This document shows, piece after piece, positions 1 to 8,709 of a stretch of 64,000 nucleotides of DNA (within the stretch, counting starts at the first letter, position 1; every line of letters begins with the position of its first letter). A program made the position numbers and the translations under genes. Origin of the DNA: Cyclobacterium salsum (GTDB lineage: Bacteria; Bacteroidota; Bacteroidia; Cytophagales; Cyclobacteriaceae); NCBI RefSeq assembly GCF_010119245.1, contig NZ_WNKG01000007.1:124001-188000 (forward strand), given 5' to 3'. The notes beneath the pieces are model-generated. The model saw only the letters and a program-made list of their open reading frames with translations, did no database searches and had not been told where the DNA came from.

Positions 1-657
1 ATCGGAATCGGGCTGACGGGTGAAATGCTCAGCCAAAAAGACAGGCCTTTGGCCACCGAATTACCCATGCTACCTCCTGTGACCCTGGCGGAAGTGGAAG
101 AAAACGAATTGGACCTTACCTTCCCTATTGTCCTTAGCTATGAAGAAATAGCAGCTTTTTTGAATCAAACGCTGAAGGACTCTGTCCTTATTCTGGATAA
201 CAAAACCCGAATGCTTGCCGAAAATTTCACCTTGGGGCACCATGAAGACCGGGTACTGGTAAGCATGCAATTTCTAGGCCTGCGGGAAGGCAAAAAAGAC
301 CTGCACGGAACCTTTCACCTGGCCGCTAAACCGCAGTTTAATAAACAAGATCAAACCATCGAATTTTCGGATATAGCATTCAAGCTGGAAACGCCGGATT
401 TTTTCACCAATACAGCCAATTGGTTGAGAAGAAGGAAAATCCGAAAAACCATCCAAAAACGGGTGGTCATTCCGGTGGATGAATACCTGGAACCTGCAAA
501 AGCTTCCCTGATGGAAATGGGGGCATGGCAAAGCCCAATTGCCAGCTTTTCATTACAAAATCCGGAAGTATCCGTAAAAGGCATCTATCCCACCCGAACG
601 GACTTGGTCATCCACGTACAGGCCACCGCAGGTATCGAAACGCGGTTCGCGGAATAA
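1..657 (+). CDS. DUF4403 family protein, C-terminal part (truncated by window edge)
   Basis: The reading frame is open from base 1 to the TAA at 655-657, so the gene begins outside the window and the ATG at 25 is probably internal. The visible part (about 218 residues) has the alternating polar and hydrophobic pattern of the tubular-lipid-binding-like DUF4403 family: a strand segment ending near FPIVLSYEEIAAFLNQ, a central segment with paired strands, and an amphipathic WLRRRKIRKTIQKRV helix followed by a final beta segment. Members are usually envelope proteins of about 450-500 residues in Bacteroidota, so roughly the last 45% is present. Function is unknown. It ends 3 bp before the convergent exonuclease gene. 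The family call rests on recall of the family pattern, not on a search. Confidence 0.6.
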   Translation: MGIGLTGEMLSQKDRPLATELPMLPPVTLAEVEENELDLTFPIVLSYEEIAAFLNQTLKDSVLILDNKTRMLAENFTLGHHEDRVLVSMQFLGLREGKKDLHGTFHLAAKPQFNKQDQTIEFSDIAFKLETPDFFTNTANWLRRRKIRKTIQKRVVIPVDEYLEPAKASLMEMGAWQSPIASFSLQNPEVSVKGIYPTRTDLVIHVQATAGIETRFAE

Positions 658-660
658 GGA

Positions 661-1347
661 CTAGCCAAGCAAATCTCCATAGGTCTTTATTCCCTTTGCT
701 TCGGCGACCTTTAAAAGCTTCACCAAAAGCTGGGCCGTCAGAAAAGCATCACCAGCAGCCGTGTGACGGTCATCCAGTGAAATGGCATACCGCTCACAAA
801 GATGATCCAGGGAGTACTCCTTTGAAGGCACGGTGTGGGGATCGTAATACCGGCCTCTATCCAGCCGGACTGCCAGATCGTAGGTGTCCAGAGCCGGGTT
901 TTTTATTTTTCGCAAGCCGAGCGATTTCCCTATCCGCTCCAACATGGCCAGATCAAATCCAATATGGTGTCCTACCAATACCTTATGCCTGGTATCTTCA
1001 AGAAACGTTCGGATGACCCGTTCCCGGCTGACATAGGGCCTTACCTGTACGAGTCCATGTACCTTTATAGCTTCCCGATTTCTTTTTTTGGGTTTAAGAT
1101 AAAACTCCTTTGAGCTGGAAATCCGAATCCGGTTATGGAGAACCTGTATGGAACCGTAAGAGAGTACATGATCTTTTTTGACATCTAATCCGGTCGTTTC
1201 CGTGTCCAGCACCAGGAATGCTACTTCGGACAAGGGCTTTCTTTTTGGAATTTTTCGTTCCAAAGACTTTTCGTAAGCGCTTATGAAATCCGGCTTGGGT
1301 AGCGAAGCAAAGCCGAAAAGTGCCCTCAAGTCCATATCAGTTGCCAA
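661..1347 (-). CDS. 3'-5' exonuclease, DnaQ/DEDDh family
   Basis: This 228-residue protein carries the three DEDDh exonuclease motifs: ExoI as VLDTETTGLD (D48, E50), ExoII in VGHHIGFDLAML, and ExoIII as HTAAGDAFLT with the H-x4-D spacing. It should remove nucleotides from 3' ends of DNA or RNA with two metal ions. There is no polymerase domain, and the roughly 40 residues before ExoI resemble the short lead-in of free-standing epsilon-like proteins. Its start overlaps the end of the upstream cNMP/CBS/DUF294 gene by 11 bp, so the two are probably translationally coupled and co-transcribed with the acetate genes. What an exonuclease does there is unclear. It is more likely a nucleotide or oligonucleotide hydrolase linked to the signalling protein than the replicative proofreading subunit, but that is inference. 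Confidence 0.85.
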   Translation of the reverse strand: MATDMDLRALFGFASLPKPDFISAYEKSLERKIPKRKPLSEVAFLVLDTETTGLDVKKDHVLSYGSIQVLHNRIRISSSKEFYLKPKKRNREAIKVHGLVQVRPYVSRERVIRTFLEDTRHKVLVGHHIGFDLAMLERIGKSLGLRKIKNPALDTYDLAVRLDRGRYYDPHTVPSKEYSLDHLCERYAISLDDRHTAAGDAFLTAQLLVKLLKVAEAKGIKTYGDLLG

Positions 1348-3283
1348 AATAGTCCAACTGAAAGCGCACTTTCAGTATCTTCTGAATTTCGTCAATAGGG
1401 AAAAAGGCATTCTTTAGAAGCTGGCGTTGCAATTTCCCCAGGGAATCGGGCTGGATAAAGCGACCCGAGGACTCGTTGGCCAGTCCTTCGAGTGCTCGAA
1501 TGCGCATAAATATTTCGTAGGCTTTTCCGGCATCCTTGAAAAGGGAGGCCTGGTTAGGTTCTAATTCGGCCAACTTCTCGTAACGCTTGAAGGTGTTATT
1601 GATTCCCACCACCTGATGACTGAGGATCAAAACCCTGGCCGCATCTGCCAAAGGCATCATGGCCCGGAGCTTAATATCGAATTTCTCCGCGTGTTCGCCC
1701 GATTTTTCTACCATAAAATTCCGGAAAAACCCCAGCGGCGGCGGGTTCAGCAGGGCATTTTTGGCAAAAAAATTCAGAAAAACCTTTTCCTGCCGGATCT
1801 CCTCGTACACATGTTGTGTCAAAGCATCCGCCAGAGAATGCTTCCCAGCTACCGCCCGGAAGTCAAAAAAAATGGTGCCCATCATCAGCGATCGGGGATT
1901 GGGCTCCCGAATCCACTGGCTGAAATAACGTTTCCATTGAGAAAGCGGCTGACACCATTGGGGATTGTTGGCCATCATTTCCGCCGGGCAAGAGTGAAAA
2001 CCACAAGCAAAAAGCACGTCCAGGACATCCCTGCTCAGCAAGTGCATAAAGCTTTGGGCTTTTTCCTGGAGGTGCTCAGGCACATCCTGATATACCAGCG
2101 CATTGTCCAGGTCGGTTCGCAACAGTTGTTCTCCCCGACCTTCCGAACCCAGGCCCAAAAAGCAAAAATCCAGCTCCTGCACCTCTGGAAAACTGGGCTG
2201 AAGTTTGGTTAAAGCAAGCCGGATGGCGCTACGAATGATGGTATCATTGATTTCCGTAAGGATGCCCGCGATAAAATCGATGGACAGTTCATTTTCCAGG
2301 TAATACTTCAGCATACCCTCTGCCTGATTCCTCAGTTTGGCCATCTCGTGGATGTCCTCACTTTCCTGCAAGGCTTTGATCAGTACTGCGGGGCTGTTTC
2401 CCTGAGAAAGGAGAATATCATGATCCGAAATGATTCCCAGCAGGGGCGAATCCGGGCTGCCGTCTTCAGTAAAAACCAAATGATGCAAGCGGTGCTTGAC
2501 CATGTTCAGGTAAACATCCGAAAATTCCAGTTCTTTGCTGGCCGTTACGACCGGCTGACTCATGATTGCTTCTACCGGTGTATCGTAAGACAGCCCTTTG
2601 GCAATAAGCCGGTTTCTCAGGTCCTTATCTGTAATGATACCTTTGGGATGTTGGTTTTCATCCACTACCATTATGGACCCCACGCTGGCCTTACTCATTT
2701 GGGTAACGGCCTTGAAAACCGAGGTACCAACCGGACATTGAACTACCGGATGGGAATACTGCAACGTTCGCTGTCCGGATAACAACATCAGCCCATTTTC
2801 GTCCGGTTTTCTTCCAAGCAAATCCCTAACTTGCTGCGTTTGGGACAGTCCGGAGCGGACGACTACCTGCCCTGAAGCAAAACCCGAAGCAAAATAAAGG
2901 CTAACCTGGCTGTTCTCATTCAAAATCTTTTCAAAGATTCCTACCGGTACAGCGATTATCAGACTAGGCTCGTTGGCTCTGGCATTGAGAATGTACGGTC
3001 GCTTTACCAACAGGGCCAGGACACCGAATACATCCCCTTCGTCACAGAATTCAACCGTTTCCTCTACTCCCGCAGCCTTATCGGTCAGTTTAATTGCCCC
3101 TTCCTTAACTACAAAAAAATAACTCTTAGCCGGTTCTCCTTTCTGAAACAAAAACTCTTCTTTTTCGAAGTAGAGTAAATCCACCTCAGCAGCCACCTGC
3201 CCGAGTAATTCACTGGACAAAAAACTGAATGGTGGGTACTTTTTCAGGAAATCAATGATCCGGTTAACAATGACATTGGCCAT
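1337..3283 (-). CDS. cNMP-binding, CBS-pair and DUF294 nucleotidyltransferase-fold protein
   Basis: This 648-residue cytoplasmic protein has four parts. Residues about 15-130 form a cyclic-nucleotide-binding beta-roll. Residues about 175-300 form a CBS pair (two repeats, with IMVVDENQHPKGIITDKDL in the first). A DUF294 nucleotidyltransferase-like domain follows, with GLGSEGRGEQ and TDLDNALVY near residue 380. The rest is a helical DUF294 C-terminal domain. The GSxGRxEQ/TDxDNA signature resembles the active site of GlnD-type nucleotidyltransferases. The protein probably senses a cyclic nucleotide and adenylates and changes the state of a partner. It lies 86 bp downstream of acs on the same strand and overlaps the exonuclease gene. 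The same set (DUF4212, symporter, acs, DUF294, exonuclease) is, from memory, found in other phyla, so control of acetate uptake or activation is a reasonable inference. Confidence 0.85.
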   Translation of the reverse strand: MANVIVNRIIDFLKKYPPFSFLSSELLGQVAAEVDLLYFEKEEFLFQKGEPAKSYFFVVKEGAIKLTDKAAGVEETVEFCDEGDVFGVLALLVKRPYILNARANEPSLIIAVPVGIFEKILNENSQVSLYFASGFASGQVVVRSGLSQTQQVRDLLGRKPDENGLMLLSGQRTLQYSHPVVQCPVGTSVFKAVTQMSKASVGSIMVVDENQHPKGIITDKDLRNRLIAKGLSYDTPVEAIMSQPVVTASKELEFSDVYLNMVKHRLHHLVFTEDGSPDSPLLGIISDHDILLSQGNSPAVLIKALQESEDIHEMAKLRNQAEGMLKYYLENELSIDFIAGILTEINDTIIRSAIRLALTKLQPSFPEVQELDFCFLGLGSEGRGEQLLRTDLDNALVYQDVPEHLQEKAQSFMHLLSRDVLDVLFACGFHSCPAEMMANNPQWCQPLSQWKRYFSQWIREPNPRSLMMGTIFFDFRAVAGKHSLADALTQHVYEEIRQEKVFLNFFAKNALLNPPPLGFFRNFMVEKSGEHAEKFDIKLRAMMPLADAARVLILSHQVVGINNTFKRYEKLAELEPNQASLFKDAGKAYEIFMRIRALEGLANESSGRFIQPDSLGKLQRQLLKNAFFPIDEIQKILKVRFQLDYFGN

Positions 3284-3369
3284 AGGGAGTTTATTCTAAG
3301 CAGGGAAAGAGAAAGCAGGGCAACCGCCTTGCCTCCTCCCCAGCGATCGAACAAATTAACGAAATTAAC

Positions 3370-5268
3370 TTATTCGATCCTGCCTTTAATTATTTGGTCG
3401 ACCACATCCGGATCCAGTAAAGTAGAGGTGTCGCCCAAATTGTCCATATTACCTTCCGCCACTTTTCTGAGGATCCGGCGCATTATTTTACCAGACCGGG
3501 TTTTTGGTAGGCCCGGAACAATTTGAATTTTGTCGGGCTTGGCTATGGGGCCAATAATTTTGGTAACCGAATCCTTAATTTCGCCCACCAGGTTCTGCTC
3601 GGTACGATTCTTCATGTCGCAGATTACATAGGCATAGATTCCCTGCCCTTTGACCTGATGAGGATAGCCAACTACGGCCGATTCCACGACCAATGGGTGT
3701 TCGTTGATAGCATTTTCTACTTCTGCCGTTCCCATTCGGTGACCCGAAACATTGATCACATCGTCCACCCTTCCGAGAATACGGTAGTAGCCATCGTGGT
3801 CTCTTTTTACCCCATCTCCTGTGAAATACATGCCTTTATAGGCCGAAAAATAAGTTTGTTTACACCGATCGTGATCACCGTAAGTGGTGCGTATCATGCC
3901 GGGCCATGGAAATTTGATGCAAAGGTTACCCTCCACTGAGTTTCCAATCATCTCCTTTCCCTCCGTATCCATGATCGCCAGTTGAACGCCGGGTAGGGGC
4001 AAGGTGGCATAAGCAGGTTTGGTAGGCGTTATTCCGGCAAGAGGGGAAACCATAATACCTCCGGTTTCGGTTTGCCACCAGGTATCCACTATCGGGCATT
4101 TCGTTTTTCCTATATGGGTATGGTACCAATGCCAGGCTTCCTCATTGATGGGCTCACCCACAGAGCCGAGTACCGTCAGGGAATCCAATTTATAGGGGGC
4201 AATGGGATCGGTTCCATGTGCCTGCAGTGCCCGGATGGCGGTGGGAGCAGTGTAAAACTGATTTACCTTGTATTTATCCACAATCTGCCAAAACCGTCCG
4301 GCATCCGGATACGTGGGAACGCCCTCGAACATAACGGTTGTCGCGCCGGACAACAAGGGTCCGTAGACGATATAGGAATGGCCGGTAATCCAACCAATAT
4401 CCGCCGTACACCAGTACACATCGCCCGGGTTGTACTGAAAGACGTTTTCAAAGGTATATTTGGAGTAGACCATGTAGCCTCCACAGGTGTGAACGACTCC
4501 TTTTGGCTTTCCGGTAGATCCGGAGGTGTATAGTATAAATAAGATATCCTCACTGTCCATTTCTACCGCCTCATGTTCGGTGGAGGCACCGGATATGGCC
4601 TCATGCCACCAAAAATCCCGGCCTTCTTTCATGGTGACTTCCTGGCGGGTCCGCTGATAAACAATAACCGTTTCTATGGTAGAAGTGGTTTCCAATGCCT
4701 CATCTACGACCGCCTTTACCGGAATTTTTTTCTTTCCCCGAAAGTTCCCATCTGCAGTTAGGACCACCTTTGCCTCGCAATCATTAATTCGATCTGAAAG
4801 GGCATTGCTGGAAAATCCGGCAAAAACCACGGAATGTATCGCACCAACCCTGGCACAGGCAAGCATGGCCACGGCAGCCTCGGGAACCATGGGCATGTAG
4901 ATGATTACCTTGTCTCCCTTTTGTACTCCTTTTTCCTGCAGTACATTCGAGAAGCGGCAAACTTCCTCAAACAGCTGTTTGTAGGTAAGCGTCCTGCTTT
5001 CCTCATCGGGCTCATTGGGTTCCCATACGATGGCCGGTCGGTCGCCGATGGTGTATTGGTATCTTTCCAGAATGTTTTCGGTGATGTTTAATTTTCCGTT
5101 CAGAAACCATTTTACATCCGGACCTTCAAAATTCCAGTCCAATACCTTATCCCAGCGTTTTTTCCAATGGAACGAATCCGCTACACGGGCCCAGAAGTTT
5201 TCCGGATCTGCTACGCTTTTTTGGTATTCATGGAAATAACCGCTTAATGTATGAATTCTATCACTCAT
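3370..5268 (-). CDS. acs: Acetyl-CoA synthetase (AMP-forming)
   Basis: Acs converts acetate, ATP and CoA to acetyl-CoA, AMP and PPi in two steps via acetyl-AMP. At 632 residues the protein has normal length for the family. The P-loop-like ANL motif YTSGSTGKPKG is present in the first half, followed by the TWWQTETGG segment that shapes the acyl pocket (the Trp fits acetate), the GRVDDVINVSGHR hinge, and the C-terminal PKTRSGKIMRRILRK with the Lys that is acetylated for control in well-studied Acs proteins. It is downstream of the acetate-type symporter genes (87-bp gap) and upstream of the DUF294 protein, which fits an acetate-scavenging operon. The ATG at 5268 gives the usual short N-terminal lead-in (HTLSGYFHEYQKS). 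Confidence 0.95.
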   Translation of the reverse strand: MSDRIHTLSGYFHEYQKSVADPENFWARVADSFHWKKRWDKVLDWNFEGPDVKWFLNGKLNITENILERYQYTIGDRPAIVWEPNEPDEESRTLTYKQLFEEVCRFSNVLQEKGVQKGDKVIIYMPMVPEAAVAMLACARVGAIHSVVFAGFSSNALSDRINDCEAKVVLTADGNFRGKKKIPVKAVVDEALETTSTIETVIVYQRTRQEVTMKEGRDFWWHEAISGASTEHEAVEMDSEDILFILYTSGSTGKPKGVVHTCGGYMVYSKYTFENVFQYNPGDVYWCTADIGWITGHSYIVYGPLLSGATTVMFEGVPTYPDAGRFWQIVDKYKVNQFYTAPTAIRALQAHGTDPIAPYKLDSLTVLGSVGEPINEEAWHWYHTHIGKTKCPIVDTWWQTETGGIMVSPLAGITPTKPAYATLPLPGVQLAIMDTEGKEMIGNSVEGNLCIKFPWPGMIRTTYGDHDRCKQTYFSAYKGMYFTGDGVKRDHDGYYRILGRVDDVINVSGHRMGTAEVENAINEHPLVVESAVVGYPHQVKGQGIYAYVICDMKNRTEQNLVGEIKDSVTKIIGPIAKPDKIQIVPGLPKTRSGKIMRRILRKVAEGNMDNLGDTSTLLDPDVVDQIIKGRIE

Positions 5269-5355
5269 GGTCTGATATTTTAGGTTTTTATAGTTCTATA
5301 AAATTACAGTAAATTTATTCTCTATGCACTTTTTGCCGGGCATAATCCCTGATGA

Positions 5356-7041
5356 CTAGTGATCCTGGGCTTTGCCCGCACCTCGGGGAACCCGAATGTC
5401 CTGAATCATTTCCTGAACATCTTCAGGGGGCGCAGGGGTAAATTTAGATACGATGAAACAGGATACAAAATTGATCAGCATTCCAAGGCTACCGATGCCC
5501 TCGGGGGATATTCCAAACCACCAGTTTTCGCTGACATTGGCTTCCGGATTAATAAATTTGAAGTAGATGATATACGCCAGCGTGAATACAAGGCCGCTGA
5601 CCATTCCCACAATCGCTCCTTCCTTGTTCATTTTGGTGGAAAAAATTCCCATAATGATCACGGGAAAAAAAGAAGCCGCCGCCAGGCCAAATGCAAAGGC
5701 AACCACCTCTGCCACGAATCCGGGAGGATTGATACCAAAATAACCGGCAATAATAACCGCCACTGCAGCTGAAACCCGAGCGATGATCAATTCGGTTTTT
5801 TCGGTCATCTGAGGCACAAAGGTCCGGAAAAGGTCTCGCGATACAGAGGTAGAGATTACCAAAAGCAAGCCCGCAGCTGTGGATAAGGCTGCAGCCATTC
5901 CACCAGCAGCCACTAATCCCACCACCCAGTTGGGCAGTTCGGCGATTTCAGGTGCTGCCAATACCATGATGTCCTTGTCTACCGTAAGTTCGTTTTTATC
6001 CGGATCGGCCAGGTATTGGACCACTCCATCCTGATTTAAATCATCCACGACAATTAGGTTTGTCTTCTGCCAATTTTCTACCCATACCGGTAATTCATCC
6101 ACCGGCTTCCCGGCTACCGTATCAATGGCATTGTAAATTCCAAAGGCAGCAACTGCCGGTGCAGTGGTGTAGAGAATCGCTATGAAAACCAGCGCGTAAC
6201 CAGCCGATAACCGGGCATCTTTCACCCTGGGAACGGTAAAAAAACGAACGATCACATGTGGCAGTCCGGCCGTACCCACCATCAATGCCAGCGTGATGGC
6301 AAAAATATCCGTTACCGACTTTCTGCCCGAGGTATACTCATGGAACCCCAGGTCCAACAAGATGCCGTCCAACTTGTCCAGCAGGTAGCTTCCATCCTGT
6401 ACCGTTCCTCCCAGTCCTAGCTGTGGTACCGGATTCCCGGTGAGTTGAATGGAAATAAAGATAGCCGGAACCATAAAGGCAAAAATCAACACACAATACT
6501 GAGCCACCTGGGTGTAAGTAATTCCTTTCATTCCTCCTAACACGGCATAAAAAAAGACGATCGTCATGCCGATAATCACTCCTAGTTCAATTTCCACCTC
6601 CAGGTATCTGGAGAAAACGATTCCAACGCCACGCATCTGGCCCGCCACATAGGTAAACGAAATAAATAAAGCGCAAAACACGGCTACTACCCGGGCTTTG
6701 TTGCTGTAATAACGGTCTCCTACAAAATCAGGAACGGTAAATTTTCCAAACTTTCGAAGGTAAGGGGCCAGCAACATGGCCAATAAAACGTATCCGCCGG
6801 TCCAGCCCATCAGATAGACCGAACCATCGTACCCGGAGAAGGCAATGATGCCCGCCATTGAAATAAACGAAGCCGCCGACATCCAATCGGCAGCAGTTGC
6901 CATTCCATTGGCCAAGGGGGAAACGCCTCCTCCTGCGGTGTAAAATTCTTTGGTGGATCCCGCCCGGGTGTAGATGGCAATCCCAATGTACAAGGCAAAT
7001 GACAGGCCTACCAAAATGTAGGTCCAGGTTAAAATATCCAT
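5356..7041 (-). CDS. Sodium/solute symporter large subunit, acetate-type (ActP-like, VC_2705 subfamily)
   Basis: This 561-residue integral membrane protein has about 13 hydrophobic segments and belongs to the sodium:solute symporter family. The N-terminal segment (YILVGLSFALYIGIAIYTR) and the motif GGMAAALSTAAGLLLVIS are typical of the acetate/monocarboxylate branch. A hydrophilic insertion around residues 320-390 (VDDLNQDGVVQYLADPDKNE) is characteristic, from memory, of the subfamily that works with a DUF4212 small subunit. That subunit is encoded 22 bp upstream, and acs follows downstream, so the likely substrate is acetate or a related short-chain acid brought in with Na+. Substrate is inferred from context only. 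Confidence 0.85.
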   Translation of the reverse strand: MDILTWTYILVGLSFALYIGIAIYTRAGSTKEFYTAGGGVSPLANGMATAADWMSAASFISMAGIIAFSGYDGSVYLMGWTGGYVLLAMLLAPYLRKFGKFTVPDFVGDRYYSNKARVVAVFCALFISFTYVAGQMRGVGIVFSRYLEVEIELGVIIGMTIVFFYAVLGGMKGITYTQVAQYCVLIFAFMVPAIFISIQLTGNPVPQLGLGGTVQDGSYLLDKLDGILLDLGFHEYTSGRKSVTDIFAITLALMVGTAGLPHVIVRFFTVPRVKDARLSAGYALVFIAILYTTAPAVAAFGIYNAIDTVAGKPVDELPVWVENWQKTNLIVVDDLNQDGVVQYLADPDKNELTVDKDIMVLAAPEIAELPNWVVGLVAAGGMAAALSTAAGLLLVISTSVSRDLFRTFVPQMTEKTELIIARVSAAVAVIIAGYFGINPPGFVAEVVAFAFGLAAASFFPVIIMGIFSTKMNKEGAIVGMVSGLVFTLAYIIYFKFINPEANVSENWWFGISPEGIGSLGMLINFVSCFIVSKFTPAPPEDVQEMIQDIRVPRGAGKAQDH

Positions 7042-7063
7042 ATTAGGTCAATGGGTTTAGAAA

Positions 7064-7327
7064 TTATTTTTCGTTGACATCAAATTCTTCATCTAATTTG
7101 TTCATACGATATACGTAAACAAAAATTAATACTACGAAGGTAAATATGGATCCCTGCTGAGCAAACCAAAAACCCAGTTTATATCCGCCTATTCGTATCG
7201 CATTCAGCGGTTCTGCCAGAATAATTCCGAAACCAAAGGAGACCAGAAACCAAACGGAAAGCAGTATCAATACCGTCCGGATATTTCGCTTCCAGTATTT
7301 TTTCATTTGTTCTTTCTGAGTAGGCAT
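7064..7327 (-). CDS. DUF4212 protein, small subunit of the sodium/solute symporter
   Basis: This 87-residue membrane protein has two predicted transmembrane helices (TVLILLSVWFLVSFGFGIIL and the segment ending FTFVVLIFVYVYRMNKLD) separated by a short loop. This is the layout of DUF4212 (formerly 'putative solute:sodium symporter small subunit'). A basic N-terminus (KKYWKRNIR) and an acidic C-terminus (LDEEFDVNEK) fit an N-in/C-in orientation. It is the first gene of the minus-strand acetate cluster and sits 22 bp before the large subunit, so the two are very likely translated together and form one transporter. Confidence 0.85.
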   Translation of the reverse strand: MPTQKEQMKKYWKRNIRTVLILLSVWFLVSFGFGIILAEPLNAIRIGGYKLGFWFAQQGSIFTFVVLIFVYVYRMNKLDEEFDVNEK

Positions 7328-7415
7328 GTGCGGGTAGTTTGTCTTTATTGTTTAAGAATAATCCTGAAAATATTCAAAAATTCCGTAACCATCAGCATGA
7401 ATCCGTTAATCTCCT

Positions 7416-7445
7416 CAAATTATAATAGATTTGGTGAAACAACAA
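7416..7445 (-). promoter_or_regulatory. Candidate promoter for the DUF4212-symporter-acs cluster
   Basis: Reading the minus strand, a TTG at 7445-7443 is followed by 18 bases and then TATAATTTG at 7424-7416. This is close to the Bacteroidota housekeeping pattern TTG-N19-TAnnTTTG, with one extra base in the -7 element. It lies about 90 bp before the DUF4212 start in a 161-bp gap with no gene. Pattern match by eye only. Confidence 0.35.
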
Positions 7446-7488
7446 GATAATTGGTTCCGCGATTTACGGGCTTGGGCTCCATTTTCCT

Positions 7489-8001
7489 TTACCTCTTATT
7501 TATTACTTGAATAGCGGATTCCAGCCGATTAGTCTCAGATCCTGAAATTTTTACCCAGGGAACCCCCGAGATATCCAATTCCTTTTCGTACTGCGCCATG
7601 AAATGGATTCTTAATTCCGGGTCCGGATGTTCCCTGAGCGGATCTTCCTGCCAGGGTATGTCAATATCCGTAAGCAGGTAAAGATCATAGGACCTCTCCT
7701 TTATTTGCTGTTTTATCCAGGGGTCGGTATTGCCGTACTTGTGTTCACTCCATATTTTTATTACCCGCAAATCCGTGTCACAGATAAGGAATTCTTTTGC
7801 CTGAGCAGCCAATTCGTCCTCGGCCCGGATTTGGCCCCGGGCAATCTGCAACAAGTCCTCATACCGGTAAGGTCGATCCAATCCCTCCAGGTATTCCCGT
7901 GCGTATTCCGGAACCCAGGGTTCGTCGAAATGCCGGGATAAGGCTTCACTCAAAGAGCTTTTGCCAGTAGATTCTGGTCCGATGATCACTATTTTATACA
8001 T
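7489..8001 (-). CDS. nadR: NadR-like AAA ATPase, probable nicotinamide riboside kinase
   Basis: This 170-residue protein starts MYKIVIIGPESTGKSSLSEAL, with a P-loop GPESTGKS at residues 8-15, the hallmark of the NadR kinase domain. It also has the family's conserved WVPEYAREYLE and CDTDLRVIKIW segments. It lacks the DNA-binding and NMN adenylyltransferase domains of enterobacterial NadR, so it should act only as a kinase that phosphorylates nicotinamide riboside to NMN and traps it inside the cell. Its start overlaps the end of pnuC by 8 bp, which supports coupled uptake and phosphorylation. It ends 161 bp before the acetate cluster. Confidence 0.85.
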   Translation of the reverse strand: MYKIVIIGPESTGKSSLSEALSRHFDEPWVPEYAREYLEGLDRPYRYEDLLQIARGQIRAEDELAAQAKEFLICDTDLRVIKIWSEHKYGNTDPWIKQQIKERSYDLYLLTDIDIPWQEDPLREHPDPELRIHFMAQYEKELDISGVPWVKISGSETNRLESAIQVINKR

Positions 8002-8617
8002 TTATTTCCTTGTATTTTCGGGCAGCGCGGATCCAGGCCATCAGACCCATTATGGCCAATACCGTAAAGACAAAAAACTGAAAGGAAGTAAGCACCAGTC
8101 CCTTGTAAAAATATAAGGGCACCGAAACAAAATCGGTAATAATCCAGGCGATCCAATTCTCCACCTTCTTTTTTGCCATCAACCACATAGCTACAAAGGC
8201 AGATGCTGTGGTAAAAGAATCCCAACCGGGTACGTCGCTGTCGGTATAAAAGCGTAAAACATAATACAACAAGCCATAGGCCAGAAGGAACAGGCCTAAA
8301 GCCTGTAATATTTCCCTACCCTTCATCCAGGTAACCGGTACGACTACCTTGCCCGGCCTTGGATGGGACCAGACATACCAGCCAAAAATGGACATGGAAA
8401 AATAATAGGCATTGATTCCCATATCTGCATACAAGCCGATCTGTAAACAGATCCAAACATAAATAAGCGTGCTGATTATTCCGGTAGGAAATACCAGTAT
8501 GTTCTCCTTTATGGAATAATAAACGGAAGCCAAACCAAAGAAAACCGCTACAGCTTCCAGCCAGCTCATTCCTTGCAAGCCTGAAACCAGACCATCTACC
8601 ATGTATTGCCAGTTCAC
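7994..8617 (-). CDS. pnuC: PnuC family nicotinamide riboside transporter
   Basis: This 207-residue membrane protein has about seven hydrophobic helices and the PnuC features: an early LEAVAVFFGLASVYYSIKEN helix, the following YVWICLQIGLYADMGINAYY segment that lines the substrate path, FGWYVWSHP, and W(I)AWIITDFVSVPLYFYKGL near the C-terminus. PnuC proteins carry vitamin precursors by facilitated diffusion, and direction is set by intracellular phosphorylation. The overlapping NadR-type kinase gene indicates nicotinamide riboside rather than thiamine as substrate. No riboswitch-like structure was seen in the short region upstream. Confidence 0.88.
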   Translation of the reverse strand: MNWQYMVDGLVSGLQGMSWLEAVAVFFGLASVYYSIKENILVFPTGIISTLIYVWICLQIGLYADMGINAYYFSMSIFGWYVWSHPRPGKVVVPVTWMKGREILQALGLFLLAYGLLYYVLRFYTDSDVPGWDSFTTASAFVAMWLMAKKKVENWIAWIITDFVSVPLYFYKGLVLTSFQFFVFTVLAIMGLMAWIRAARKYKEINV

Positions 8618-8650
8618 GGATTGAAGTTGGGATAAATACCTAACATTAAA

Positions 8651-8691
8651 AAATCAGAAAGTCATTCATCCTAATGAAGTCTTTCTGATTT
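8651..8691 (-). terminator. Rho-independent terminator of the GMC oxidoreductase gene
   Basis: A perfect 11-bp inverted repeat (AAATCAGAAAG at 8651-8661 and its complement at 8681-8691) has an inner 5-bp stem TCATT/AATGA in the loop. On the minus strand the stem runs straight into a T-rich tract. It lies 19 bp past the GMC stop codon and before pnuC, and should separate the two transcripts. Confidence 0.7.
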
Positions 8692-8709
8692 ATTGTAAAA
8701 ACAGAAGAA

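Noticed and set aside
1616-2212. 198-codon plus-strand frame inside the DUF294 gene
   Set aside because: It is antisense to a strong multi-domain protein and has shadow-like, Arg/Gln-rich composition.
3319-3379. Hairpins GGCAA/TTGCC and GATCGAA/TTCGATC near the acs stop
   Set aside because: The first has no T run and the second has a 21-base loop partly in the coding end; not convincing as terminators.
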